Origin: Methylophaga nitratireducenticrescens
GTDB taxonomy: Bacteria; Pseudomonadota; Gammaproteobacteria; Nitrosococcales; Methylophagaceae
Direction: 5' to 3'
Assembly (NCBI RefSeq): GCF_000260985.4
Contig: NC_017857.3
Span: forward strand, 992,001-1,056,000
DNA length: 64,000 nt
The notes below the pieces were generated by a model. That model worked only from the letters and a program-made list of their open reading frames with translations. It had not been told where the DNA came from and did no database searches. Both the position numbers and the translations under genes were made by a program. Numbering within the stretch: the first letter of the stretch is position 1; the number at the start of each line of letters is the position of its first letter. Positions 46,310 through 54,289 of the stretch are shown piece after piece.

Positions 46310-47362
46310 ATGGATATTGGACAGTTCAACACACTTAGCAAGTTTCTGAGGCAAAGAGGTGCACAATACCGGGTGTTTGATATGGGTCGCCGGGTTTGTA
46401 AATTAACCCCCGAACAGTTTGTCAGTTTTGATAATTGCCAGAGACCTTACCCTTATCCTTTCAAACGTCATGCCCAAATAGGCATTATTTTCTGGCATCC
46501 GGATGCGGCAGAAAATCACTATGTCTGGTTTCTGCAGTTTCCGCTGGATGAGCAGGGTTTATTGGTTCCAGATGCCCGTGATGCTTTTCTGATGATGTTA
46601 TTGGAAAGGCTAGGCGAAGCAATGTTGGCTGCCGCCGATGGTGAAAAGATTCAGGGAGCTCTGCAGGACAGTCCGTTCACCTTTCAGCCACGTCAGGATC
46701 GAATGGCCGCATTTAATGCCCACGCTACTCATGCACTGAAACAGTCTCCTTCCAAATTTTATGATGCCGCCTATCGTTATTTCACTGGCGATCTTCCTCT
46801 GGATAAATGGCCTGGATTGGCGATGCAGGGATTAGCCGATTTTGCGATTCGTCTGAATACCAATGAAGGTACGTTAGGGTTGATTAATACGTTACCTAAA
46901 TTGCCTCAGGAGCCATTTCATAATTTATGCGTTTTGCTGGAGCATGCAAGCCCTGCTGCGGGAGTAATCGAAGTCTTGGTGCAGCAAGTAGATAATCAGT
47001 TACAGGAAAAACAACCGGATACGGCCAAAATCATTTCCTGCTTACGGGCCGCTTCCAACAGTACTGCTCGTGGTTTAGTGGAGCGTATGGTGACTCAGGT
47101 GCTGAAGCATCGTTGCAGTCGCGAAATTGAAGTACTGGCAATAATCAGTGGGCGGATCTGGTTGGAACTGGCTAAACAGCCAATCTGTGAGTTGTATCTT
47201 GAACAGCTTGCTCAAAACGATGCTGGCCAGGCCGGGTTCAGCCAGTTATTGGCCGATCTGTTATTTATACCGGGAATGCGTGAGCCGGTTATGCAGGCTT
47301 TGCGTAATCCAAAACGTTCGGACACCCTGGCAAAAGCCGTTGGGGAAATGTTCGGCCAATAG
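46310..47362 (+). CDS. DUF3549 family protein, function unknown
   Basis: 350-residue soluble protein with no signal peptide or membrane helix. The N terminus (FNTLSKFLRQRGAQYRVFDMGRRVCKL) and the aromatic patch (PYPYPFKRHAQIGIIFW) match the DUF3549 family as I know it; the C-terminal half is helical. It lies 13 bases after argJ, so it is probably cotranscribed. No catalytic motif is apparent, and no role can be inferred beyond this linkage. Confidence 0.7.
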   Translation: MDIGQFNTLSKFLRQRGAQYRVFDMGRRVCKLTPEQFVSFDNCQRPYPYPFKRHAQIGIIFWHPDAAENHYVWFLQFPLDEQGLLVPDARDAFLMMLLERLGEAMLAAADGEKIQGALQDSPFTFQPRQDRMAAFNAHATHALKQSPSKFYDAAYRYFTGDLPLDKWPGLAMQGLADFAIRLNTNEGTLGLINTLPKLPQEPFHNLCVLLEHASPAAGVIEVLVQQVDNQLQEKQPDTAKIISCLRAASNSTARGLVERMVTQVLKHRCSREIEVLAIISGRIWLELAKQPICELYLEQLAQNDAGQAGFSQLLADLLFIPGMREPVMQALRNPKRSDTLAKAVGEMFGQ

Positions 47363-47364
47363 GC

Positions 47365-47916
47365 TCAAATATTCTTTTTAACAATATCTGTTTCAATTCC
47401 ATCCAGGCTGAACTGATTTTTTTCCCGCCAGTATTCTTTAATACCGGTTACGCCTTTGCGTTCAGCCCAGTTATTCAGTAGTTCGCGTTCACCGACAAAT
47501 TTAAAATAGGGTACAGCCATACCACATGAGGTCTGAACCAGATCAATATCCAGAATAAAGATTTGTCTGGCACCGGGTAATGGATCAAATAAGCCATACA
47601 GACCCTGCCATTCAGTCTCTTTTTGATGTATTACACGTGCCTGACCATAGACTCGTAGAATCAATGGCTTTCCCTCAAATGCACAAAACATGATGGTCAT
47701 TCGAGGGGATTCCTCAATATGCGCAGCCGTTTCATTTCCGCTACCGGTCACGTTCAGCCAGACTAAACGATTACTGTTTAGAATTCTTAGCGAATCCATT
47801 CCTTTGGGGGAAACATTAACCCGGCTGTCAGCCGTCGCAGTTGCTACAAAAAACAGATGTTGTTGATGAATAAACTCAATCAGACGATCAGAGAGCGAAT
47901 CAAACTGCTGTGCCAT
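47365..47916 (-). CDS. Pyridoxamine 5'-phosphate oxidase-like flavin protein
   Basis: 183-residue split-barrel protein. The N-terminal half (FFVATATADSRVNVSPKGMDSLRILNSNRLVWLN) and SPRMTIMFCAFEGKPLILRVYGQARV match the PNPOx-like FMN-binding family. Members outside PdxH are oxidoreductases with uncertain substrates. The start overlaps the def 3' end by 17 bases, making it the last gene of a 2OG oxygenase-def-PNPOx run. The stop lies two bases from the convergent DUF3549 gene. Confidence 0.8.
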   Translation of the reverse strand: MAQQFDSLSDRLIEFIHQQHLFFVATATADSRVNVSPKGMDSLRILNSNRLVWLNVTGSGNETAAHIEESPRMTIMFCAFEGKPLILRVYGQARVIHQKETEWQGLYGLFDPLPGARQIFILDIDLVQTSCGMAVPYFKFVGERELLNNWAERKGVTGIKEYWREKNQFSLDGIETDIVKKNI

Positions 47917-48463
47917 TATTGTCTCTGCCCTTGGATTTTTCAGCCAGCATTGAACGCCAACTGGATTCGGTCATCATTTCCATCGACGATTCCACCCGAT
48001 CGACAAAAACTTTTCCATCCAGATGATCCAGTTCATGTTGGAACAATCGTGCCATAAAGCCCTCATATGCGGTTTCTACCTGACTTCCATCACGTAACCA
48101 GTAGCGCACTTGTATGTGCTGATAACGTGGTACCAGAGCACGAAGACCGGGGACGCTCAAACAGCCCTCCCAGTCTTTTTCTGTCTGCGTGGAGTGCCAG
48201 ACAATTTCAGGATTTATGACACAGGTTGACGGCATCTCGGGTGCATAGGGATAACGCTCATTAGGATGACTCGACATAATAAAAAAGCGTTGGTTAATAC
48301 CAACTTGCGTGGCGGCAATCCCCATACCCCCACGCTGTTGAACAAAGGTGATCAGTTCATCGATTTGTTGTTGTAATACAGCGTCATTTATCTCGGATAC
48401 CGGCCGGGCAATTCGACGTAAATCAGCCTGACCTAATTCCAGAATGTTAAAAGATGTGTTCAT
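47900..48463 (-). CDS. def: Peptide deformylase
   Basis: 187-residue metallo-amidase that removes formyl from N-terminal methionine. All three motifs are present: GMGIAATQ, EGCLS (metal Cys) and HELDH (two metal His and catalytic Glu). I chose the ATG at 48463, which overlaps the TGA of the upstream oxygenase gene as ATGA; the frame is open a further 13 codons upstream. It is not next to fmt, the usual partner, so it may be a second deformylase. Confidence 0.92.
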   Translation of the reverse strand: MNTSFNILELGQADLRRIARPVSEINDAVLQQQIDELITFVQQRGGMGIAATQVGINQRFFIMSSHPNERYPYAPEMPSTCVINPEIVWHSTQTEKDWEGCLSVPGLRALVPRYQHIQVRYWLRDGSQVETAYEGFMARLFQHELDHLDGKVFVDRVESSMEMMTESSWRSMLAEKSKGRDNNGTAV

Positions 48464-49101
48464 ATCATCGGTGCCTGCAATGGAGCCTGAACGCGGAACC
48501 ATCCTGCAATACTGTAGCGATCCCGTTTCGAGGGTAGAACTTCATGCGGAAACTGCTCACTTAAAAAAACAACAAATGTGCCCATTTCGGGTTCAACAGA
48601 TACAATCAGATTATCATTATTAATATCATAAATCTGCAATTGGCCGCCATCTCGGGTTTGCCAGAATGGGTTTAAATACATCACCGTAGTTAATACACGG
48701 TTGGATTCACCTTTGAATGCATCGACATGCCGTTTGTAGAAGGCACCTGAAGGGTAATGGGCGTAGTGTGATTCATAATCAAACAAGCCGAGAAACAACC
48801 GTTGATTCATTGCCAGCCGGAAATTGGCCATATGGGTAAGATAAGCTTGATCGATACTGTTCGAGGGATCCAGCCAGCGGGTTTCATCGGTGCGGATTTT
48901 CTCATTTAGCTGATATTGTTGTTCACGGCCTATCCCGGCCTGACTTAAGTCATTATGCTCATCCAGGCGGGCAACTCTGCGGTATAGATCATGGGTTAAA
49001 GCGGGAGGCAATAGTTGTGGCAGAATGCAATAACCGTGGGTGGTCAGGGCATCAGCAATCAGATCAAATACGGCATAATCAACAACAGACTGAGCGTTCA
49101 A
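48460..49101 (-). CDS. 2OG-Fe(II) oxygenase (SM-20/prolyl-hydroxylase type)
   Basis: 213-residue dioxygenase. The iron triad is likely HVD in FYKRHVDAFKG and the His of QFPHEVLPS, with the 2-oxoglutarate arginine in SKRDRYSIAGWFR. The spacing fits the SM-20/EGL-9 prolyl hydroxylase family. Bacterial members hydroxylate elongation factors or unknown proteins. It is the first gene of the unit with def and the PNPOx-like gene, coupled to def by ATGA, which hints at a link to newly made proteins. Confidence 0.85.
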   Translation of the reverse strand: MNAQSVVDYAVFDLIADALTTHGYCILPQLLPPALTHDLYRRVARLDEHNDLSQAGIGREQQYQLNEKIRTDETRWLDPSNSIDQAYLTHMANFRLAMNQRLFLGLFDYESHYAHYPSGAFYKRHVDAFKGESNRVLTTVMYLNPFWQTRDGGQLQIYDINNDNLIVSVEPEMGTFVVFLSEQFPHEVLPSKRDRYSIAGWFRVQAPLQAPMI

Positions 49102-49262
49102 AGAAGCGATTCTCCAGAAGAATGAGTGACTTTGTTATGGTCAATTGACATAGCTAAGCCCTTGATCGGGCGATAGAATGTAGCAGAATTTGAGTTTCGT
49201 TGAAGGATTATTTTGTGCTGGTGACGTTATTGCTGGTAGCAAAGTATTCAGGCAATAATCTT

Positions 49263-50492
49263 TCAACCGAAGAACCAGTAGGCGACCAGAATGGCTGCGG
49301 TGATGCCGGCAACATCTGCTGCCAGACCACAGGCAACAGCATGACGAATTTTCTGAACTCCAACCGCACCAAAATATACCGCCAACACATAAAAAGTGGT
49401 TTCAGTGCTGCCCTGAACTATTGAAGCCAGTCTCCCGGCAAACGAATCTGCCCCATGAACTTCCATGGTATCGATCATCATGGCACGGGCACCACTGCCA
49501 CTGAAAGGCTTCATTAACGCGGTGGGTAAGGCATCGACAAACCTATCATCCATTCCCAACGCCAGCACACCAGTACGAATACCATCCGCAATTAAGTCAA
49601 GCGCGCCACTGGCACGGAAAACGCCAATTGCAACCAACATCGCAACCAGATAGGGAATAATCATTACTGCAGTCGAGAAACCTTCTTTGGCCCCTTCAAT
49701 AAATGCCTCATAAGCATTAACCCGTTGCCATGCCGCCGCGACGATAAAAGCGATGACCAGTGAAAAAATGACAACATTGCTGATAATGGCAGATTGCACC
49801 AACATCTGTGATTGTTCCAGACTGGAAAAATAGGTTAACAGACCAAATACAAAGGCACTGAATCCCCCTAGGTACATCAACACTACCCGGTCCAGAAGGT
49901 TAATTTTCTGTACTGCGGCCACAGTGATTAAACCAATCAAAGTCGAAAAATAGGTGGCAATTAACAACGGGATAAAGACATCTGTCGGATTGGCAGAACC
50001 CATCTGAGCGCGATAGGTAAAAATAGTGACCGGAAATAATGTAACGGCAGAGGTGTTAATTACCAGAAACAGGATCTGTGCGTTACTGGCGGTATCTTTT
50101 AACGGATTAAGCTTTTGCAGTTCCTGCATTGCTTTAATACCCAATGGGGTCGCGGCATTATCCAGCCCAAGCGCATTAGCTGATATATTCATCACCATCG
50201 CTCCCAGCGCCGGGTGATTCTTCGGTACCTCTGGCATCAGCCGGGTGAAAAGCGGGGATAATCCTCGTGTCAATAATTCGACAAAGCCACTGCGCTCGCC
50301 AATTTTCATAATACCTAGCCACAGGGCAAGAATACCGGTCAGGCCAATAGCAATTTCAAAAGCCGTTTTGGATAGGGCAAACATTGCCTGCATGATCTGG
50401 TTGAAAATTTCGGTGTCGCCTAACACCAGCAGCTTAAATAAAGCCACCGCAAAGGCAATCAGAAAAAAGGCGACCCAGATGATATTCAGCAT
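49263..50492 (-). CDS. SpmA/SpmB fusion (nucleoside-recognition/gate domain membrane protein)
   Basis: 409-residue membrane protein with about ten helices. The N-terminal half resembles spore maturation protein A (LGIMKIGERSGFVELLTRGLSPLFTRLMPEVPKNHPALGAMVMNISANALGLDNAATPLGIKAM) and the C-terminal half SpmB (FIEGAKEGFSTAVMIIPYLVAMLVAIGVFRASGALD, KPFSGSGARAMM, GSTETTFYVLAVYFG). Fused forms are common in non-sporulating Gram-negatives; they are suspected transporters with unknown substrate. It lies downstream of the deaD terminator on the same strand. Confidence 0.87.
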   Translation of the reverse strand: MLNIIWVAFFLIAFAVALFKLLVLGDTEIFNQIMQAMFALSKTAFEIAIGLTGILALWLGIMKIGERSGFVELLTRGLSPLFTRLMPEVPKNHPALGAMVMNISANALGLDNAATPLGIKAMQELQKLNPLKDTASNAQILFLVINTSAVTLFPVTIFTYRAQMGSANPTDVFIPLLIATYFSTLIGLITVAAVQKINLLDRVVLMYLGGFSAFVFGLLTYFSSLEQSQMLVQSAIISNVVIFSLVIAFIVAAAWQRVNAYEAFIEGAKEGFSTAVMIIPYLVAMLVAIGVFRASGALDLIADGIRTGVLALGMDDRFVDALPTALMKPFSGSGARAMMIDTMEVHGADSFAGRLASIVQGSTETTFYVLAVYFGAVGVQKIRHAVACGLAADVAGITAAILVAYWFFG

Positions 50493-50513
50493 GAACGCTA
50501 TTGTGGCATGCTC

Positions 50514-50545
50514 AAAAAAAAAGTCACTGCTGGCAGTGACTTTTT
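50514..50545 (-). terminator. Rho-independent terminator after deaD
   Basis: A GTCACTGC/GCAGTGAC stem (50523-50540) with a TG centre is extended by A:T pairs. On the minus strand it ends in a nine-T run; five Ts follow on the plus strand too, so it could work both ways. It lies 23 bases past the deaD stop, between deaD and the SpmA/B gene. Confidence 0.85.
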
Positions 50546-50567
50546 AAATGTTGAAAAACGTTATTTT

Positions 50568-52376
50568 TTAGCTTTTCTTGAATTTCTTAGCCGGTTTGCT
50601 TTTTGGACCGTCTTTACGATCTTTACTGAAGTTACGCCGTGAGGGCCGGGCTGCCACACTTTCCGCAACAGCTTCATCAGTGGCCAGGCTCATATTCAGT
50701 TGTTTGTTATTGACCCAAACCTTGCGTATTTGCTGGAACATATCTTTTGGCATACCTTGTGGCAGGTCAATCAGACTATGGTCCTCATTAATGGTAATAC
50801 GACCGATAAATTGACTTTCGATACCTGACTCATTAGCAATTGCGCCTACCAGATTACGTGGTTCAATTTTGTCTGCACGACCGACTTCAACACGATAAGT
50901 ATCCATGTCCGGCTCGTTTGGATGTGGACGTGGAGCCCGTTTTTCTCTTGGTGGACGGTCTTCACGGTTGCCCCGGGCCGGACGTTCACCACGATCCTGA
51001 CGAGGTCCGCGTTCGCGTTCTTCACGAGCTGGACGTTGTGTAACATGTTTAACCGGTTTTAACGGACGGTCTTTCTGTACCAGAAAGGCTAATGCGGCAG
51101 CGATTTCAATCGGATCGGCATTATGTTCCTGTTGATATTGACTGATTAAGGTTTCGAAATAAGCCAGGTCCTGTGCCTCAATGGTTTCACTGAGTTGTTC
51201 CATAAATTGCAATACTCGGCGATCAGCAATATCTTCGCTGCTCGGCAATTGCATTTTGGTAATCACCTGGCGCGTCGCTTTCTCGATAGCACTCAACATG
51301 CGTGTTTCACGCGGGGAGACAAACAAAATGGCCTCACCTTTACGACCAGCACGACCTGTACGACCAATACGATGCACATAGGATTCAGTATCGTAAGGAA
51401 TATCGTAGTTGACTACATGGCTCATGCGCTCAATATCCAGACCACGTGCAGCAACGTCGGTGGCAATCAGAATATCGATACTGCCTTTTTTCATACGTTC
51501 GATGGTTTTTTCACGCAATGCCTGATTCATATCGCCGTTAATCGCCGAAGCGGAATAACCACGAGCTTCCAGCTTTTCAGCCAGCTCAACAGTGGCGTTT
51601 TTGGTGCGCACGAAGATGATCATGCCATCAAAGTCTTCGACTTCCAGAATGCGGGTTAACGCATCCAGTTTGTGCATACCGGTCACTTGCCAGTAACGCT
51701 GGTTAATGGTGGTGACAGTCGATGTTTTGGATTGAATGCGTACATCCACCGGATCTTTCAGATATTTCTGTGCAACACGGTGAATTGGGCCGGGCATGGT
51801 AGCGGAAAATAACGCTACCTGACGTTTTTCCGGGGTTTCTTTAAGGATGGTTTCTACATCATCAATAAAGCCCATACGCAGCATTTCATCAGCTTCATCA
51901 AGCACTAATGCCTCAAGTTTATCCAGCTTCAATGTGCCACGACGAATGTGATCCAGAATACGACCCGGGGTACCGACAACGACTTGTGGTTTACGTTGTA
52001 ATGAGCGTAATTGGATGCCCATGCTTTGACCGCCATAAATCGGCAGAATATGGAAATCTTTCAGGTGACGAGCGTAGCTTTGGATCGCTTCTGAAACCTG
52101 AATAGCCAATTCACGAGTCGGTGCTAACACCAACATTTGGGTGGCTTTGTTTTTCAGATCTATACGGCTTAACAGCGGTAAGGCAAAGGCAGCAGTTTTA
52201 CCGGTACCGGTTTGGGCCTGACCAAGTAAATCTCTACCAGCCAGTAAAGGCGGAATACTTTGCGCCTGAATTGGCGAAGGTGTTTCATAACCGGCTTGTT
52301 GTACAGCTTGTAAAATTGGAGCAGCTAACCCTAACTCAGCGAATGAGGGTGTTGAATCGTTTTCTGGTGTGGACAT
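50568..52376 (-). CDS. deaD: DEAD-box RNA helicase DeaD (CsdA-like)
   Basis: 602-residue helicase with Q motif (FAELGL...GYETPSPIQAQSIP), AQTGTGKT, PTRELA, DEADEML, SAT, and motif VI HRIGRTGRAGRKG. A DbpA-type RNA-binding domain follows (YRVEVGRADKIEPRNLVGAIANESGIESQFIGRITI, about 490-570), flanked by Arg/Gly- and Lys-rich stretches. This is the DeaD/CsdA layout, used in ribosome assembly and cold adaptation. The ATG at 52376 matches the family start; the open frame extends 34 codons upstream without conservation. A hairpin lies in the probable leader. Confidence 0.95.
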   Translation of the reverse strand: MSTPENDSTPSFAELGLAAPILQAVQQAGYETPSPIQAQSIPPLLAGRDLLGQAQTGTGKTAAFALPLLSRIDLKNKATQMLVLAPTRELAIQVSEAIQSYARHLKDFHILPIYGGQSMGIQLRSLQRKPQVVVGTPGRILDHIRRGTLKLDKLEALVLDEADEMLRMGFIDDVETILKETPEKRQVALFSATMPGPIHRVAQKYLKDPVDVRIQSKTSTVTTINQRYWQVTGMHKLDALTRILEVEDFDGMIIFVRTKNATVELAEKLEARGYSASAINGDMNQALREKTIERMKKGSIDILIATDVAARGLDIERMSHVVNYDIPYDTESYVHRIGRTGRAGRKGEAILFVSPRETRMLSAIEKATRQVITKMQLPSSEDIADRRVLQFMEQLSETIEAQDLAYFETLISQYQQEHNADPIEIAAALAFLVQKDRPLKPVKHVTQRPAREERERGPRQDRGERPARGNREDRPPREKRAPRPHPNEPDMDTYRVEVGRADKIEPRNLVGAIANESGIESQFIGRITINEDHSLIDLPQGMPKDMFQQIRKVWVNNKQLNMSLATDEAVAESVAARPSRRNFSKDRKDGPKSKPAKKFKKS

Positions 52377-52394
52377 TGAATAACCTGTGATGGG

Positions 52395-52414
52395 CAGCTT
52401 TGGAAACAAAGCTG
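52395..52414 (-). promoter_or_regulatory. Perfect hairpin in the deaD leader
   Basis: CAGCTTTG (52395-52402) and CAAAGCTG (52407-52414) form an 8-bp perfect stem around a four-base loop. It starts 18 bases upstream of the deaD ATG and, if transcription starts at the TATAAT noted at 52440-52445, lies inside the leader RNA. It has no T-run after it, so it is not a terminator; a translational or stability control element is possible. Confidence 0.45.
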
Positions 52415-52439
52415 TAAAAGTGACATTTGCGAGCGTGCA

Positions 52440-52445
52440 ATTATA
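52440..52445 (-). promoter_or_regulatory. Candidate -10 box for deaD
   Basis: ATTATA on the plus strand reads TATAAT on the minus strand, 63 bases upstream of the deaD ATG. No good -35 hexamer is found at the expected distance. Confidence 0.35.
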
Positions 52446-52560
52446 CGTGTCCGCTCTATGAAAAGATAGCAAAATCATTCATTTATTTCGATGGGCATGG
52501 TGCTGTAAGCACATGTATGTGATTATCAGCTAACTTATTTTTCATAATTGAGAAAATATC

Positions 52561-53379
52561 ATGGATCCATTTTCAGTTGATGCTTATACCCCGGCAGAAA
52601 TTGCGCGTCGTCTGGAAAAAATCAGTATGAGCAAATGTACTGTAGATCCACTAAGAGTGTTTGCTCTTTCATTATTAGCCGGAGCGTTTATCGCGCTGGG
52701 AGCGGCATTCTTCACACTGGTGACCTATGACGTTGGCAATATGCCAGCAGGTTTGATGCGATTACTTGGTGGTCTGGCATTTTGCCTGGGGTTGATTCTG
52801 GTGGTGGTGGCCGGGGCAGAATTATTTACCGGTAATAATTTATTGGTGATGGCCTGTATCGATGGCCTGATTAGTTTTAGGCAACTGATTCAGAACTGGG
52901 CAATTGTTTATATTGGCAATTTCATGGGGGCATTGGGCATTTTAGTGTTGATGTATTTAACTGGTTTATGGTGGCAGGGCGATGGGTCTCTTGGAAATAA
53001 AGTGGTGGCGATTGCTGACACTAAAGTGAACCTAGGCTGGATGGAGGCATTTGCTCGCGGTGTATTGTGCAATATCCTGGTGTGTCTGGCCGTCTGGTTA
53101 TGTATGGCGGGGCGTAGTGTCACAGATAAAGTATTGGCCGTTATTTTTCCTATTACTGCCTTTGTCGCTCTGGGATTTGAACACAGTGTGGCCAATATGT
53201 TTTTTATTCCGGCTGGATTACTGGCGCAAACACAAACAGAAACCTCGCTCGCCATCTCAGAGCAGTTAACAATTGGTGGTTTTTTCTGGCATAACTTGAT
53301 CCCGGTGACATTGGGCAATATGCTGGGGGGCAGTATCTTTGTAGGTCTGTTTTACTGGTTTATCTATTTGCGTAAGTAA
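52561..53379 (+). CDS. Formate/nitrite transporter family protein (FocA-like)
   Basis: 272-residue pentameric-channel protein with six helices. FNT motifs are LSLLAGAFIALGAAFFT, GAELFTGNNL, NFMGALG and, near the C terminus, FEHSVANMFFIPAGL and HNLIPVTLGNMLGGSIFVGLFYW. The central His of the family (in HNLIPV or FEHSVAN) is conserved. Formate is a natural substrate for a methylotroph, but nitrite cannot be excluded. No pyruvate formate-lyase gene is adjacent; dodecin follows 12 bases later. Confidence 0.9.
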   Translation: MDPFSVDAYTPAEIARRLEKISMSKCTVDPLRVFALSLLAGAFIALGAAFFTLVTYDVGNMPAGLMRLLGGLAFCLGLILVVVAGAELFTGNNLLVMACIDGLISFRQLIQNWAIVYIGNFMGALGILVLMYLTGLWWQGDGSLGNKVVAIADTKVNLGWMEAFARGVLCNILVCLAVWLCMAGRSVTDKVLAVIFPITAFVALGFEHSVANMFFIPAGLLAQTQTETSLAISEQLTIGGFFWHNLIPVTLGNMLGGSIFVGLFYWFIYLRK

Positions 53380-53391
53380 CAAGGAAAAATT

Positions 53392-53601
53392 ATGACTGAA
53401 CATGTTTATAAACATATTGAAATTACAGGCAGCTCAGCAGAAAGCTCCGACAAAGCAGTTGAAAATGCTATTGCCAAAGCAGCGGAAACCGTTAAAAACC
53501 TGCATTGGTTTGAAGTAACGGATACCCGAGGTTATATTGAAAATGGCGGTGTCCGTTACTGGCAGGTCACTATTAAAATCGGTTTCCGTATTGAAGGTTA
53601 A
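53392..53601 (+). CDS. Dodecin (flavin-storage protein)
   Basis: 69-residue protein with the dodecin fold. It has the family pattern VYKHIEITGSSAESSDKAVENAIAKAA, the tryptophan that stacks on flavin (LHWFEVTDTRGYI), and the paired strand RYWQVTIKIGFR. Dodecins form 12-mers that bind riboflavin, FMN or CoA. It is 12 bases after the FocA-like gene in the same direction, so it is likely cotranscribed. The pairing has no obvious biochemical reason. Confidence 0.92.
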   Translation: MTEHVYKHIEITGSSAESSDKAVENAIAKAAETVKNLHWFEVTDTRGYIENGGVRYWQVTIKIGFRIEG

Positions 53602-53613
53602 ATAGTCATCAGC

Positions 53614-54177
53614 TTATTTGGTGAGCTTGGTAAACTTGGCGCCTTCGAGCGTCAAGTTATACATTAAGCCTTTATTACTGAAAACAAATCCAACAATGGG
53701 ATCTTGTATGTCTGTCGTGTTGATGTCTTCGCCTACACCCCACTCAACGACAGCGACTGAACCATCAACTCCGGCTTTCCAGCCTTCACTGTCACGAAAT
53801 TGTTTTAAAGCCTGATCATTCATAAATACCAGGATCACAGTTTTTTGTTGGGCTCCTAACTGAAAACCAATAGAGGCTCCAGCGGTGTTGTAATAATCTA
53901 CTGTGCTGCCACCGATACGTAATGCTCCTTCACCGTATTCACCACCAATACCAAAACCGGCTTTGATGACATCAGGAAAAACTAACACTCCAGAAGCTTT
54001 TTCAAGAAAACGGTCACCGCCTGAAACCTCTGTTTGAAAGCGTTTCAAGGCTTCATCAACCTTGATGTCAATCTCTGAGGCTGAAGCCGCGTATGTGGCG
54101 GAAGCGAAAGTAAACATGAGTAGAGCAAACATGGAGGCGAATAGCGCAGACCATTTAATCGTCGGTTGGTTTAACAT
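53614..54177 (-). CDS. SYLF (YSC84-type) lipid-binding domain protein
   Basis: 187-residue protein with a signal peptide (FASMFALLMFTFASATYAASA) and a SYLF domain. The typical segments are LEKASGVLVFPDVIKAGFGIGGEYGEGALRIGG, YNTAGASIGFQLGAQQKTVILVFMND and GKLTK-like end. SYLF domains bind phosphoinositides in eukaryotes; bacterial members are periplasmic and of unknown role. The ATG at 54177 has GAGG nine bases upstream and is preferred to the one five codons earlier. It is convergent with dodecin. Confidence 0.85.
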   Translation of the reverse strand: MLNQPTIKWSALFASMFALLMFTFASATYAASASEIDIKVDEALKRFQTEVSGGDRFLEKASGVLVFPDVIKAGFGIGGEYGEGALRIGGSTVDYYNTAGASIGFQLGAQQKTVILVFMNDQALKQFRDSEGWKAGVDGSVAVVEWGVGEDINTTDIQDPIVGFVFSNKGLMYNLTLEGAKFTKLTK

Positions 54178-54289
54178 GCTGTGAATCCTCAACGGGGTAG
54201 TTGGGGATTCAACATAGCATGTAAAACGGGGAGATGGAAGCAGAAGACCAGCGCATTAAAAAGCGCTATGGCAGCAATTGCTGGGCGTA

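Noticed and set aside
49200-49424. Plus-strand frame of 74 codons
   Set aside because: Mostly antisense to the SpmA/B fusion gene and without conserved features.
54272-54283. 12-bp palindrome CAGCAATTGCTG after ybiT
   Set aside because: Perfect but short, with no loop and no T-run; function cannot be argued from this alone.
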